From Candidatus Cryptobacteroides onthequi (GTDB lineage: Bacteria; Bacteroidota; Bacteroidia; Bacteroidales; UBA932), in NCBI GenBank assembly GCA_018066125.1, contig JAGHSA010000003.1:29688-93687 (forward strand): 64,000 nt of DNA, read 5' to 3'. The position numbers and the translations under genes were made by a program. Within the stretch, counting starts at the first letter, position 1, and every line of letters begins with the position of its first letter. The notes under the pieces are model-generated. The model worked only from the letters and a program-made list of their open reading frames with translations. It was not told where the DNA came from and ran no database searches. Shown one piece after another: positions 25,970 through 34,135 of this stretch.

Positions 25970-27169
25970 ATGGATTGCAAAGACAAATTTCGTTCATTAT
26001 ATCACAGAGAGCCAGAAAGCGTAGCCTTCTGTCCGTACAGGATATGCCCGATCGGAGCCCACTCCGACCACAACCTCGGCAAGATCACCGGACTGGCGAT
26101 TGACAAGGGCATACGCATAGCTTACTCGCCGAAGCTCAACGGCGTGGTGGAACTGTGCTCTCTCCAGTTTGACAAGAGAGCCCAGTGGCACGTGCTTCAG
26201 GTATCCCAGAAGAAAGAAAACGACTGGGCGGACTACCTGCGCGGCGCCACCCTTCTACTCTCGTCGAGATTCCCGCTCAAGCGCGGAATCAGCGGAGTCA
26301 TCGAGGGCAGTCTCCCCATCGGAGGCCTGTCTTCATCGGCAGCCGTGGTGCTGGCTTTCCTCGAAGCCATATGCGATGTAAACTGCATATCGCTCACACC
26401 GCTCGAGATGATACAGATCTCTGTACAGGTCGAGAATGAGTACGTAGGCGTCAGCTGCGGAAAGCTCGACCAGAGCTGCGAGGTCTTTTCCAAGAAAGAC
26501 AGACTGCTGTATCTCGATACCAGAGACGACAGCTACGAGCTCATCCCGTTCGGTCAGACCAATCCAGATCCTGAGATGTGCAGGAAGCCGCTGCCATTCG
26601 ACATCGCCATCTTCTTCAGCGGACTGGAGAGGAACCTTTCAGGCAGCAGATTCAACCAGAGAGTGGATGAAGCCAGATCGGCCGCATATGCGCTGATGGC
26701 CTATGACGGCAGGGATTACGGAAAATTCAAGGAGACCAATCTCAGAGACATCCCTGTAGAGACCTTCATGAAGTACCGCGACCGCATGCCGGAAAACTGG
26801 GCCAAGAGAGCAGATCACTGGTACTCAGAGTTCGACAGGGTGCAGAAGGGAGCCGAAGCATGGAGGAAGGGAGATATCCTCGAGTACGGAAGACTCAGCT
26901 TCGAATCCGGACATTCCAGCATCTACAACTGGGAGACGGGATCGCCTGAGCTCAAGGCACTCTATGAGATCATGACCCACACAGACGGCATCTACGGAGG
27001 ACGTTTCAGCGGAGCCGGATTCAAGGGCTGCTGCATGGCACTGATCGACCCGCGCTATGCCGAGTCCATCGAGCGCAGCGTCACCAGGGAATACCTCAGA
27101 CTCTTCCCTGAACTCAGGGGCAAGTATTCATTCCACCTCTGCCATTCGGCAGACGGTCTGGATTTCTAA
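25970..27169 (+). CDS. GHMP sugar kinase, galacturonokinase-like
   Basis: A 399-aa GHMP-superfamily kinase that should phosphorylate a sugar at C1. The N-terminal signature is PYRICPIGAHSDHNLG, where galactokinase has the pattern GRVNLIGEHTDY; the RICP-GAH-DH form recalls plant galacturonokinase more than galactokinase. The ATP loop is GGLSSSAAVVLAF and motif 3 is GGRFSGAGFKGCC. The start at 25970 follows directly on the -7 box; an upstream ATG at 25898 would overlap the promoter. It leads an operon with a UDP-uronate-type epimerase 21 bp downstream, consistent with galacturonate or glucuronate activation. Galactose, fucose or arabinose as substrate cannot be excluded. Confidence 0.75.
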   Translation: MDCKDKFRSLYHREPESVAFCPYRICPIGAHSDHNLGKITGLAIDKGIRIAYSPKLNGVVELCSLQFDKRAQWHVLQVSQKKENDWADYLRGATLLLSSRFPLKRGISGVIEGSLPIGGLSSSAAVVLAFLEAICDVNCISLTPLEMIQISVQVENEYVGVSCGKLDQSCEVFSKKDRLLYLDTRDDSYELIPFGQTNPDPEMCRKPLPFDIAIFFSGLERNLSGSRFNQRVDEARSAAYALMAYDGRDYGKFKETNLRDIPVETFMKYRDRMPENWAKRADHWYSEFDRVQKGAEAWRKGDILEYGRLSFESGHSSIYNWETGSPELKALYEIMTHTDGIYGGRFSGAGFKGCCMALIDPRYAESIERSVTREYLRLFPELRGKYSFHLCHSADGLDF

Positions 27170-27190
27170 GCAAAGAAAAAGATAACGGAT

Positions 27191-28249
27191 ATGCTAAGCT
27201 ACAACATCAACCTCGAGGGCAAGACCGTCCTCGTCACCGGAGCGGCAGGATTCATCGGTTCCAACCTGGTCAAGCGTCTCTTCCACGATGTGAAGGACAT
27301 CAAGGTCATCGGAATCGATTCCATCACCGACTACTACGATACCGGCATCAAATACGAGCGCCTCAGGGAGATAGAGGAACTCGGACGAGACTGGACCTTC
27401 GTCAAGGGGTCCATCGCCGACAAGGCCCTAGTCGACCAATTATTCGAAGACCACAAGCCTGCAGTAGTCGTGAACCTCGCTGCACAGGCCGGTGTGAGAT
27501 ACTCCATCACCAACCCGGGAAGCTATATCGAATCCAATCTCATCGGCTTCTACAACCTCCTGGAAGCATGCAGATGGCACCCGGTGGAGCATCTCGTATA
27601 CGCCAGTTCCAGCTCGGTGTACGGATCCAACAAGAAGGTGCCTTACTCGACAGACGACAAGGTAGACAACCCCGTATCGCTCTACGCCGCCACCAAGAAG
27701 AGCAACGAACTCATGGCACATGCCTACTCGAAGCTATACAACATCCCCTCGACGGGACTCAGGTTCTTCACTGTCTACGGCCCGGCTGGACGCCCGGACA
27801 TGGCGTATTTCGGTTTCACCAACAAGCTCCGCGAGGGCAAGACCATACAGATATTCAACTACGGCAACTGCAAGAGGGACTTCACATATGTCGACGACAT
27901 CGTGGAGGGCGTGGTGCGCATCATGCAGCACGCTCCGGAGAAGATGAACGGAGAGGACGGACTCCCTGTCCCTCCATACAAGGTGTACAACATCGGCAAC
28001 AACTCCCCCGAGAATCTTCTCGACTTTGTCCAGATCCTTCAGGAGGAGCTCATCAGTGCCGGAGTGCTCCCGCCAGACTACGACTTCGAGGCCCACAAGG
28101 AGCTCGTGCCGATGCAGCCCGGCGACGTGCCGGTGACCTTCGCCGACACCACGCCACTAGAGCAGGACTTCGGCTTCAGGCCAGCCACTCCTCTGAGGGA
28201 CGGCCTGCGCGCATTCGCACAATGGTACAAGAAATACTACAAATGCTAG
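27191..28249 (+). CDS. NAD-dependent nucleotide-sugar epimerase (UDP-glucuronate 4-epimerase-like)
   Basis: A 352-aa extended short-chain dehydrogenase. The NAD-binding loop is TGAAGFIGSN; the catalytic region has ASSSSVYG and YAATKK (Tyr-x-x-x-Lys), and the substrate loop has LRFFTVYGPAGRPDMA. The last motif and the overall pattern fit UDP-glucuronate 4-epimerases, which interconvert UDP-GlcA and UDP-GalA, used for capsule and O-antigen sugars. It is cytoplasmic. Next to a galacturonokinase-like gene, the assignment to uronate metabolism is strengthened. The cupin gene starts 4 bp after its stop. Confidence 0.85.
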   Translation: MLSYNINLEGKTVLVTGAAGFIGSNLVKRLFHDVKDIKVIGIDSITDYYDTGIKYERLREIEELGRDWTFVKGSIADKALVDQLFEDHKPAVVVNLAAQAGVRYSITNPGSYIESNLIGFYNLLEACRWHPVEHLVYASSSSVYGSNKKVPYSTDDKVDNPVSLYAATKKSNELMAHAYSKLYNIPSTGLRFFTVYGPAGRPDMAYFGFTNKLREGKTIQIFNYGNCKRDFTYVDDIVEGVVRIMQHAPEKMNGEDGLPVPPYKVYNIGNNSPENLLDFVQILQEELISAGVLPPDYDFEAHKELVPMQPGDVPVTFADTTPLEQDFGFRPATPLRDGLRAFAQWYKKYYKC

Positions 28250-28253
28250 GCGT

Positions 28254-28649
28254 ATGAGAATCGACGACGATCTGCTCTCCAGACTCACTGAGCAGGCTAA
28301 GGCCAATCCCCGCAAGCGCATGCACTTCGACCTCAGGGACAGTGCCGAGGACACCTCCATGCGCATGCTCAACGCGATCGAACCGGATTCAGTGGTACCG
28401 GTACACAGGCACATGATGACCAGCGAGGACATCATCTGCATAAAGGGTGAGATGGACGTGGCCCTGTACGATGATGACGGAGTGCTCACAGAGAAGGTGA
28501 AGCTCATCCCAGGCAGCAGCTGCCAGGCAGTGCACATCCCTATCGGGGTGTACCATGCCAGCGAATCCAGGGTCTCAGGCTCCGTGATATTGGAGTTCAA
28601 GAACACCAGATACGACGCTGACACCTGTGAGGAGTTCCTCCAAAAGTAG
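28254..28649 (+). CDS. WbuC-family cupin protein
   Basis: A 131-aa cupin-fold protein of the WbuC type, a family that accompanies O-antigen and capsule sugar genes and has no firmly established activity. The N terminus RIDDDLLSRLTEQAKANPRK is the characteristic lead-in; the cupin core shows PVHRHMMTSEDIICIKGEMD (metal-ligand-like His residues) and VHIPIGVYH. It might isomerise or hydrolyse an activated sugar, or bind one. It lies 4 bp after the epimerase and 9 bp before the next gene, so it is within the operon. Confidence 0.8.
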   Translation: MRIDDDLLSRLTEQAKANPRKRMHFDLRDSAEDTSMRMLNAIEPDSVVPVHRHMMTSEDIICIKGEMDVALYDDDGVLTEKVKLIPGSSCQAVHIPIGVYHASESRVSGSVILEFKNTRYDADTCEEFLQK

Positions 28650-28658
28650 CGCGGCGGC

Positions 28659-29354
28659 ATGAAAAGAGCGGTCATTCTCATTGCGGCGCTGATCCTGGCC
28701 TCAGCATCGATGGGGGCGCGGACATTGAAGGTCATGTCCTTCAACATACGCACATGGACCAGGGACACCGACCGTGCCAGTGAGTATTTCTGGCGTACCA
28801 GAATGGAGGCAATGGAAAGGATGATAGCGGACATTGACCCAGACGTGATATGCTTCCAGGAGTTTCTGGCCCCGGTGGGCCAGTACGTTCCCGATGGGTA
28901 CAGACGCGTGGGCGTGACGGCAAGCCACCCCATCTATGTGCGAAAGGGGCTGAAAACCGAGGGGCACAGAGTCTCCATCTACTGGGAGGCGTGCAAGATA
29001 GAAGGTGTACGCCTCATCAACGTGCACTCGCGATGGGAGGCTGACATCATAGCCAAGACCGTGGAGCAGGTGAATGCTCAGCTCACTGGGAAAGACCTTG
29101 CATGCGGTGACTGGAACAACAGTCTCGATGTCATGGTGAGGGACGGATTGAGGATGGAATCTGTGCGAGTTGCGCTCGGAATACCTGAGGATGACACATT
29201 CGCCAATTTCAAGAGACCAGAGCAGAGCCACGGGGCCATTGACCATTTCTTCACCAACGGAGTTAAAGCGACATCGTACGACATGGTGACTGACAGCTAC
29301 GGCTGTGCAAAGATAAGCGACCACTACCCTATTGTAACGACAATCGAATTGTAA
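28659..29354 (+). CDS. Exported endonuclease/exonuclease/phosphatase (EEP)-fold hydrolase
   Basis: A 231-aa secreted protein with a signal peptide of about 20 aa (MKRAVILIAALILASASMGA) and an EEP domain. Active-site motifs are MSFNIRTWTRD, the metal-binding Glu in CFQEF, GDWN, and the catalytic SDHYP. Members hydrolyse phosphodiesters of nucleic acids, phosphoinositides or sugar phosphates. Here it could release a sugar or phosphate in the periplasm that cytoplasmic enzymes of the operon use; this is inference. It is slightly shorter than many EEP proteins but carries the motifs in order. The next gene follows after 18 bp. Confidence 0.82.
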   Translation: MKRAVILIAALILASASMGARTLKVMSFNIRTWTRDTDRASEYFWRTRMEAMERMIADIDPDVICFQEFLAPVGQYVPDGYRRVGVTASHPIYVRKGLKTEGHRVSIYWEACKIEGVRLINVHSRWEADIIAKTVEQVNAQLTGKDLACGDWNNSLDVMVRDGLRMESVRVALGIPEDDTFANFKRPEQSHGAIDHFFTNGVKATSYDMVTDSYGCAKISDHYPIVTTIEL

Positions 29355-29372
29355 ACAAACAGAACTTAAGAT

Positions 29373-30545
29373 ATGGCAAACAAGAAAGTATTCGTCTCAG
29401 GCTGCTACGATCTGCTCCACAGCGGACATGTGGAATTCTTCAAGCAGGCATCGGCATACGGAGACCTCTATGTGGGAATCGGCTCGGACGAGACCATCCT
29501 GCACTACAAGAACCACAAGACACTCTACCCTGAGCAGGAACGCCTCTTCATGGTGAAGAGCATACGCTATGTGACGGACGCGTACATCAACCAGGGTGAC
29601 GGCATAATGGACTTCATCCCTACAGTCGAGATGATCAAGCCAGACGTTTTCGTGGTCAACGAGGACGGCTCCAATGACACCAAGCGCCGCTTCTGCGAAG
29701 AGCGCGGCATCGAATACGTCGTGCTTAAGAGAACTCCTGCGGAGGGCCTCACCGCCCGTTCAAGCACCGACCTCAAATCGGAGTCATGCCAGATACCTAC
29801 GCGTGTGGATATCGCCGGCACATGGATCGACCAGCCGTATGTGAGCATGTATGCCCCAGGATGGGCGCTGACCATATCCGTGGAGCCTACATTCGAGATC
29901 CGCGACAGATGCGGCCTGAGCACTTCCACCCGCAAGGTCATCCAGAAGTACTGGCCTGTCAAGCTCCCGAACATGAATCCTGAGATGCTTGCCAGAATGG
30001 TATTCTGCGTGGAGAACCATCCGGAGCGCGAGGACGGCATCATCAGCGGAGCCCAGGACGCCATAGGCATCTGTGTGCCGGGACTTGCGCGCCACAGGTA
30101 CAACAATCACTTCTGGCCCGAAAAGATAGAGACCTGCGAAGATACCCAGACTCTCGACTGGCTCGAAAGCCATCTCGTGCTCATCCCTATCGACCCCAGA
30201 CAGCCAGGATGCTCAGTCGTGACAGGAAAGGACATCAACGAGACCAAGGTCAAGGCCCTGGCCAATGCCGCAAGCGACTGCTGGGACGCCATCATAAGTA
30301 AGGATCTCTCCGCCTTCGCTTCAGCATTCAAGGCATCGTTTGAGGCTCAGATAGCCATGTTCCCTGCAATGATTCAGGGCACTGTCCAGCAGCATCTCGA
30401 CAAGTACGCCACACAGCCGGGAGTCCTCGCGTGGAAGCTCACCGGAGCTGGTGCCGGCGGCTATATCGCCCTTGTGGTCAGCAACCGCGAGACCTGGGCA
30501 GAAGCTCACCCAGAGGCAATCAAGATCAAGATCAGAAGAAAATGA
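29373..30545 (+). CDS. Nucleotidyltransferase / GHMP-kinase-like fusion protein
   Basis: A 390-aa two-domain protein. Residues 1-140 are a cytidylyltransferase-like nucleotidyltransferase (VFVSGCYDLLHSGHVEFF with the H-x-G-H site; later KRRFCEERGI). From about 150 the sequence switches to a GHMP-kinase-like domain: PTRVDIAGTWIDQP (where heptose and fucose kinases have PTRVDLAGGW-D), GAQDAIG (like GSQDQ) and a final LTGAGAGGYIALV. The glycine/serine ATP loop is weak (GLSTSTRK), so kinase activity is uncertain. It might phosphorylate and then activate a sugar with NTP, making an NDP sugar. The next gene overlaps its stop by 4 bp (ATGA). Confidence 0.72.
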   Translation: MANKKVFVSGCYDLLHSGHVEFFKQASAYGDLYVGIGSDETILHYKNHKTLYPEQERLFMVKSIRYVTDAYINQGDGIMDFIPTVEMIKPDVFVVNEDGSNDTKRRFCEERGIEYVVLKRTPAEGLTARSSTDLKSESCQIPTRVDIAGTWIDQPYVSMYAPGWALTISVEPTFEIRDRCGLSTSTRKVIQKYWPVKLPNMNPEMLARMVFCVENHPEREDGIISGAQDAIGICVPGLARHRYNNHFWPEKIETCEDTQTLDWLESHLVLIPIDPRQPGCSVVTGKDINETKVKALANAASDCWDAIISKDLSAFASAFKASFEAQIAMFPAMIQGTVQQHLDKYATQPGVLAWKLTGAGAGGYIALVVSNRETWAEAHPEAIKIKIRRK

Positions 30546-31948
30546 CACCAACCATGAAGCCATCCCGCATGCTCATCATGTCTGTACTGCTGCTCACATC
30601 GGCAGCGGGACTTCACCTCAACGCCCAGGAGACCGCGGCCATCAAGGTCAAGCCATCTTCTGAAATAGGCATCGTGAAACCCGTGAACGGAGTGGGCCAG
30701 GCTCCTCTGCTGGGATTCAGCACCCAGATGTTTCACTATCTCGGAGAGGCCGGCATACCATATTGCAGGACACATGACGTAGGCGGAGCTTTTGGAAAGA
30801 ATGTCTTTTTTGACATCCCGAATCTTTTCAGAGACTTCGATGCAGACGAGACCGACCCGGCCAGCTACGACTTCACTTTTACGGACATCTATGTGAAGGC
30901 TCTTGAAGAAAATGGGGTCGAGCCCTTCTTCAGGCTTGGGGTGACCATAGAAAACTATGCAGAGATCAAGTCATATCGCGTCTATCCGCCAAAGGACTTT
31001 GACAAATGGGCACGCATCTGCGAGCATGTCATCCGCCATTACAACGAAGGATGGGCAGACGGATTCCACTTCAACATCAGGAACTGGGAGATATGGAATG
31101 AACCGGACAACCACCAGGACATCGTGCAGAACGACATGTGGAAAGGCACATGGGAACAGTATATGGAGCTTTACAAAGTGGCTGCCGGCCATCTCAAGAG
31201 CTGCTTCCCTGAGTTGAACATCGGAGGGTACGGAAGCTGCGGCTTCTACGCAGTCACCGGAAAGCATGTGCCGGGAGCCAACTCCAGCCCGCGTCACGAG
31301 TATTTCATGGACTGCTTCCACAGCTTCCTGGACTTCGTCAGGGACAATTCCCTTCCTCTCGACTTCTTCTCGATGCACAGCTATGCGGCTCCCGACCAGG
31401 CCCTTACCCAGATAGGCTATTGCCGCTCATATCTCGACTCGTGCGGATTCAAGGACACAAAGATTTCCTTCAATGAATGGCTGCCTCAGCCATCCAAAAA
31501 GAAGCTTGGCACTGCCGAGCAGGCTGCGATGATCGGAGCGGAGCTCATCGGCCTCCAGAACGGCCCGGTGGACAATGCGGAAATCTATGACGCAAGATGC
31601 TCCGCACCAAGTGACTACTCCCCTCTTTTCAACGCCATGACTCTTGAGCCGTTCAAGGCTTATTACGACTATATGATGTTCAACGAGCTCCGCAAGCTCG
31701 GAACGCAGGTCGAGCTTGAAGGTGTACCTGAGACTCTATACGCGACAGCTGCCACCAATGAGGACAAGTCAGTCTGCGCCATCATGATGGCGAATATCGG
31801 CAAAGAGCCCGTGCCTTTCAAAATAAAGGCTAAAGGATATACCGTCCAGGAGGTGCTCGTCATCGACGACACCCGCACCTACGAGCCTGCTGCACTGCCT
31901 GCATCTATCGCCAGTGCCACAGTGCTCCTCGTCAAGCTGAGCAAGTAG
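30542..31948 (+). CDS. GH39-like glycoside hydrolase (beta-xylosidase type)
   Basis: A 468-aa secreted hydrolase with a signal peptide within the first 28 residues (LLLTSAAGLHLNAQ). The TIM barrel carries NWEIWNEPDNHQ (acid/base Glu in NEPD), ISFNEWLPQP (probable nucleophile Glu) and a beta-sandwich C terminus, as in GH39 beta-xylosidases and iduronidases. Bacteroidetes GH39 enzymes act on xylosides, arabinosides or uronides, so specificity is open. The start ATG overlaps the stop of the fusion gene; the alternative ATG at 30554 loses only four residues. It is the last gene of the operon. Confidence 0.77.
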   Translation: MTPTMKPSRMLIMSVLLLTSAAGLHLNAQETAAIKVKPSSEIGIVKPVNGVGQAPLLGFSTQMFHYLGEAGIPYCRTHDVGGAFGKNVFFDIPNLFRDFDADETDPASYDFTFTDIYVKALEENGVEPFFRLGVTIENYAEIKSYRVYPPKDFDKWARICEHVIRHYNEGWADGFHFNIRNWEIWNEPDNHQDIVQNDMWKGTWEQYMELYKVAAGHLKSCFPELNIGGYGSCGFYAVTGKHVPGANSSPRHEYFMDCFHSFLDFVRDNSLPLDFFSMHSYAAPDQALTQIGYCRSYLDSCGFKDTKISFNEWLPQPSKKKLGTAEQAAMIGAELIGLQNGPVDNAEIYDARCSAPSDYSPLFNAMTLEPFKAYYDYMMFNELRKLGTQVELEGVPETLYATAATNEDKSVCAIMMANIGKEPVPFKIKAKGYTVQEVLVIDDTRTYEPAALPASIASATVLLVKLSK

Positions 31949-31975
31949 GATTTTGAGCCACGCCCATACTACGAC

Positions 31976-32016
31976 AAATCGGTTGCCCTTCTGAATGGGC
32001 AACCGATTTCTTTGTC
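31976..32016 (+). terminator. Strong intrinsic terminator of the sugar-activation operon
   Basis: Perfect 13-bp stem (31976-31988 with 31997-32009), an 8-nt loop, then CTTTGTC. It lies 27 bp after the GH39-like stop and 27 bp before the convergent fimbrillin-like stop. Confidence 0.85.
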
Positions 32017-32043
32017 TATACGACGGGCTTCTCCCGGGAGATT

Positions 32044-33567
32044 TTAGTCTGAGACAGGACGGATAGTTAAGCCATTGTAACGTGGGCGATTTGCCATAGG
32101 ACTGACTATTGCAACTCCAAGATTCATATAATATGCATTGAAGAGGTATGAATCATTTGTATATAGCGACGAAGACCAATAGTATGCTCCCTTGCCAACA
32201 TAATAGAATGACTTGCTGTTGACATAACCTGAGACAGGGATGAATAGCTGATTTATGCCATCAGAGAAGAGTACACCCTTCACGCCGTTATAGTCAGAGC
32301 ACCAATATATGCCCTTAGCAGTGGTGGACGCATCCCCGTCAGGAAGTATATTCGATGAGCTATTGCCTTTACCTCCGCAAGAATAATACAAATCGCAGAA
32401 GTCATACTCAGTTGGAATACGCCATGTCGCTCCCCAAGCTTGCTTTGCAGCGTCATGGGACGCATCAAGGGTAGTACCATCGATAGTGGTACTAGGTGCT
32501 GCATAGCCACTAGGGTATTCACTTTTAAAGCCTGAAAAAGAAAATGTGTTGTCACCATAATAATTGATACCTGTATAGCGAGGTTCCGTCTCGCCCCATG
32601 CATAATAGTCACCGAAACATGTGGCCGGGCTGCCAGCTACGGTCGTAGCACCAAGGTTCATGGTCGCCCACTTCTTGCTGCCAATCTGCACATATTCGTG
32701 ACCGTTGATCTTGCCTCCGAATTTGGCAGCATTAATCTTGACGGCCTTAAGAGAGTACCAGGATGTCTCTAGCTCATAGTCACTCTTAGTAAGCACCATC
32801 TCTGAGTCCGACGTCAGTTCCTTCAGTGTGAAGACGACATCACGCGCTTCTGGCTTTGTATTGTATCCGAAATAAAAAGCTACGCCGTCCTCGTTCTCCA
32901 CGCCAATGCTGTATCCGCCGATTGATGATCCTGCATGGAAATTGATCTGGTCTACGCTGTTGAAATAGTAACATGCGGAGTTGTACACGCCGTCTATCTT
33001 CAGAGCATACGAGCTCGCGCTTTTCGGAAGGCCTGTGATGACTACCTGGAGCCTTGTCGCGAACTTCCATTTGGAGATGGTAGCCTTCAAGACGCCATCA
33101 GAGAAGGTATAGTCAAGCCCGCACTGATAGCATGACAATGGTGCAGCATGGTATGTGTTGAAATTCGTGGTGCCTGTCTCACGGACTTTGCCGCTTGGAA
33201 AGTAATAGGCCACATTGTTTCGAGCCGTACTGAACTCACTATTGGACGCTTCGTAGATGACGATGAACTTACCTGTAGACTTAAGGATGCCTGCATCTAT
33301 TTTGGATTCATTCCACTTGCTGCCGTCATATGTGAGAACCAGCTGTGGGAGCTGCTTCCAATAGGCACCGTCAAACCAGATATTGAGTTTGTCTCCTGGC
33401 TTCCAGCCTGACTTCACGGCCTTTGTCTCCACTCCGTCGAAGTCTCCGACCGTAATGTCTACCGTGATGTTGTCAGAAGACGGGATGTCCTCTCTGAGCT
33501 CCTTGTCACATGATGAAAGCGAAAGAGCGGCAGCTGCTGCTGCGAGAAATGCTGTGATTTTTTTCAT
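32044..33567 (-). CDS. Fimbrillin-like lipoprotein with C-terminal FISUMP-type domain
   Basis: A 507-aa lipoprotein (lipobox LSSC, Cys20). The N-terminal half (about 25-290) looks like a fimbrillin/Mfa2-type beta-sandwich protein (KPGDKLNIWFDGAYW, KFIVIYEASN). The C-terminal half begins YVQIGSKKWATMNLGATT and continues with YYAWGETEP, WRIPTEYDF and GLTIRPVSD, the pattern of the Fibrobacter succinogenes major paralogous domain found in many Bacteroidetes surface proteins. It is likely a minor pilus or surface adhesin component; no chaperone or tip gene is adjacent. It is encoded just after a small acidic peptide gene and, unusually here, has a perfect Shine-Dalgarno sequence. Confidence 0.75.
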   Translation of the reverse strand: MKKITAFLAAAAAALSLSSCDKELREDIPSSDNITVDITVGDFDGVETKAVKSGWKPGDKLNIWFDGAYWKQLPQLVLTYDGSKWNESKIDAGILKSTGKFIVIYEASNSEFSTARNNVAYYFPSGKVRETGTTNFNTYHAAPLSCYQCGLDYTFSDGVLKATISKWKFATRLQVVITGLPKSASSYALKIDGVYNSACYYFNSVDQINFHAGSSIGGYSIGVENEDGVAFYFGYNTKPEARDVVFTLKELTSDSEMVLTKSDYELETSWYSLKAVKINAAKFGGKINGHEYVQIGSKKWATMNLGATTVAGSPATCFGDYYAWGETEPRYTGINYYGDNTFSFSGFKSEYPSGYAAPSTTIDGTTLDASHDAAKQAWGATWRIPTEYDFCDLYYSCGGKGNSSSNILPDGDASTTAKGIYWCSDYNGVKGVLFSDGINQLFIPVSGYVNSKSFYYVGKGAYYWSSSLYTNDSYLFNAYYMNLGVAIVSPMANRPRYNGLTIRPVSD

Positions 33568-33574
33568 TATCCGT

Positions 33575-33581
33575 CCTCCTT
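33575..33581 (-). promoter_or_regulatory. Canonical Shine-Dalgarno sequence of the fimbrillin-like gene
   Basis: Minus-strand AAGGAGG, 7 nt before the ATG at 33567. Bacteroidetes rarely use such sites, and the other gene starts inspected here showed nothing as strong. It suggests high or independent translation after the small upstream peptide. Confidence 0.6.
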
Positions 33582-33584
33582 TGA

Positions 33585-33713
33585 TTAAAAATCCTCTTCA
33601 TCTAGTCTGTCCCATGGGTCCTCAACAGAGACCGCTATGATTTCGGCCACCTGCATCTCGATGACCTCGCATTGAGGCGAAAGATATTCGCCTTTGATTA
33701 CTTTTCTTTCCAT
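33585..33713 (-). CDS. Small acidic peptide (42 aa) upstream of fimbrillin-like gene
   Basis: Encodes 42 residues starting MERKVIKGEYLSPQCEVIE and ending DPWDRLDEEDF. It has no signal peptide or membrane segment. The layout (basic start, a Y-x-x-P-x-x-E-V-I-E block, a short hydrophobic stretch EIIAVS, then an acidic tail with Trp) recurs in the small gene at 40653-40811, which also precedes a fimbrillin-like lipoprotein. Similar short leaderless peptides are, as I recall, common and uncharacterised in Bacteroidales. The stop is 17 bp before the fimbrillin-like ATG. It could be a regulator, a leader peptide or a peptide precursor; the function is unknown. Confidence 0.6.
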   Translation of the reverse strand: MERKVIKGEYLSPQCEVIEMQVAEIIAVSVEDPWDRLDEEDF

Positions 33714-33825
33714 TCTATAGATGTTAAATGATTATTCGGCACACTAGGATACACGCAAAGACAGCCCACAGCATGGCTGCAAGCAGGCGAGAATTGTAAA
33801 ATATTGATATTAAGATATTTAGATA

Positions 33826-33833
33826 CCCCCCCC
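33826..33833. repeat. C8 homopolymer (G8 on the transcribed strand)
   Basis: Eight consecutive cytosines within an otherwise AT-rich leader, between the probable promoter at 33890-33897 and the small-peptide gene. Long homopolymers can slip during replication, so length variation is possible. Confidence 0.55.
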
Positions 33834-33889
33834 GATAGGCTTCAGAGGTTCACAAAGACGAATAATGGTACCTAACTTTCGCATTTTTA

Positions 33890-33897
33890 CAAAGATA
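33890..33897 (-). promoter_or_regulatory. Candidate -7 element of the small-peptide/fimbrillin module
   Basis: Reads TATCTTTG on the minus strand. It would leave a leader of about 170 nt before the ATG at 33713, containing the C8 tract. Confidence 0.4.
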
Positions 33898-33998
33898 GGA
33901 AAAATTCCAATAAAATTCCCAGTTACGGCCTTCGGCATCAGATTCTTCGCTGGATTTGCGTGAAAATCCTTAAAGGCAGGCCGCTTGTCGTCGAGCCG

Positions 33999-34135
33999 GC
34001 AGTGGCATGAATAGGCTGCGAGGTGGGGACTGGGGCGCAGACCGTCGAGGAGTCAGAACTGGCTCGCAAAGCGAGAACAGCTGAACTCCGAGACATGCGG
34101 AGCCACGGTTCCCACCTCGCTTGCTATGCCACTGC
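33999..34135. repeat. 137-bp imperfect palindrome
   Basis: Outer arms GCAGTGGCAT (33999-34008) and ATGCCACTGC (34126-34135), inner arms GCGAGGTGGG (34018-34027) and CCCACCTCGC (34111-34120), and a central hairpin CTCGC-aaa-GCGAG (34063-34075). Much of the sequence between also pairs with small bulges, so the whole could fold as one long hairpin. It starts downstream of the GATE-protein stop at 34213 when read on the minus strand. It could be a palindromic interspersed element, a non-autonomous mobile element or a structured RNA. Confidence 0.65.

Noticed and set aside
33999-34135. tRNA or known small RNA in the palindromic region
   Set aside because: Folds as one long hairpin rather than a cloverleaf and lacks a T-loop-like sequence.
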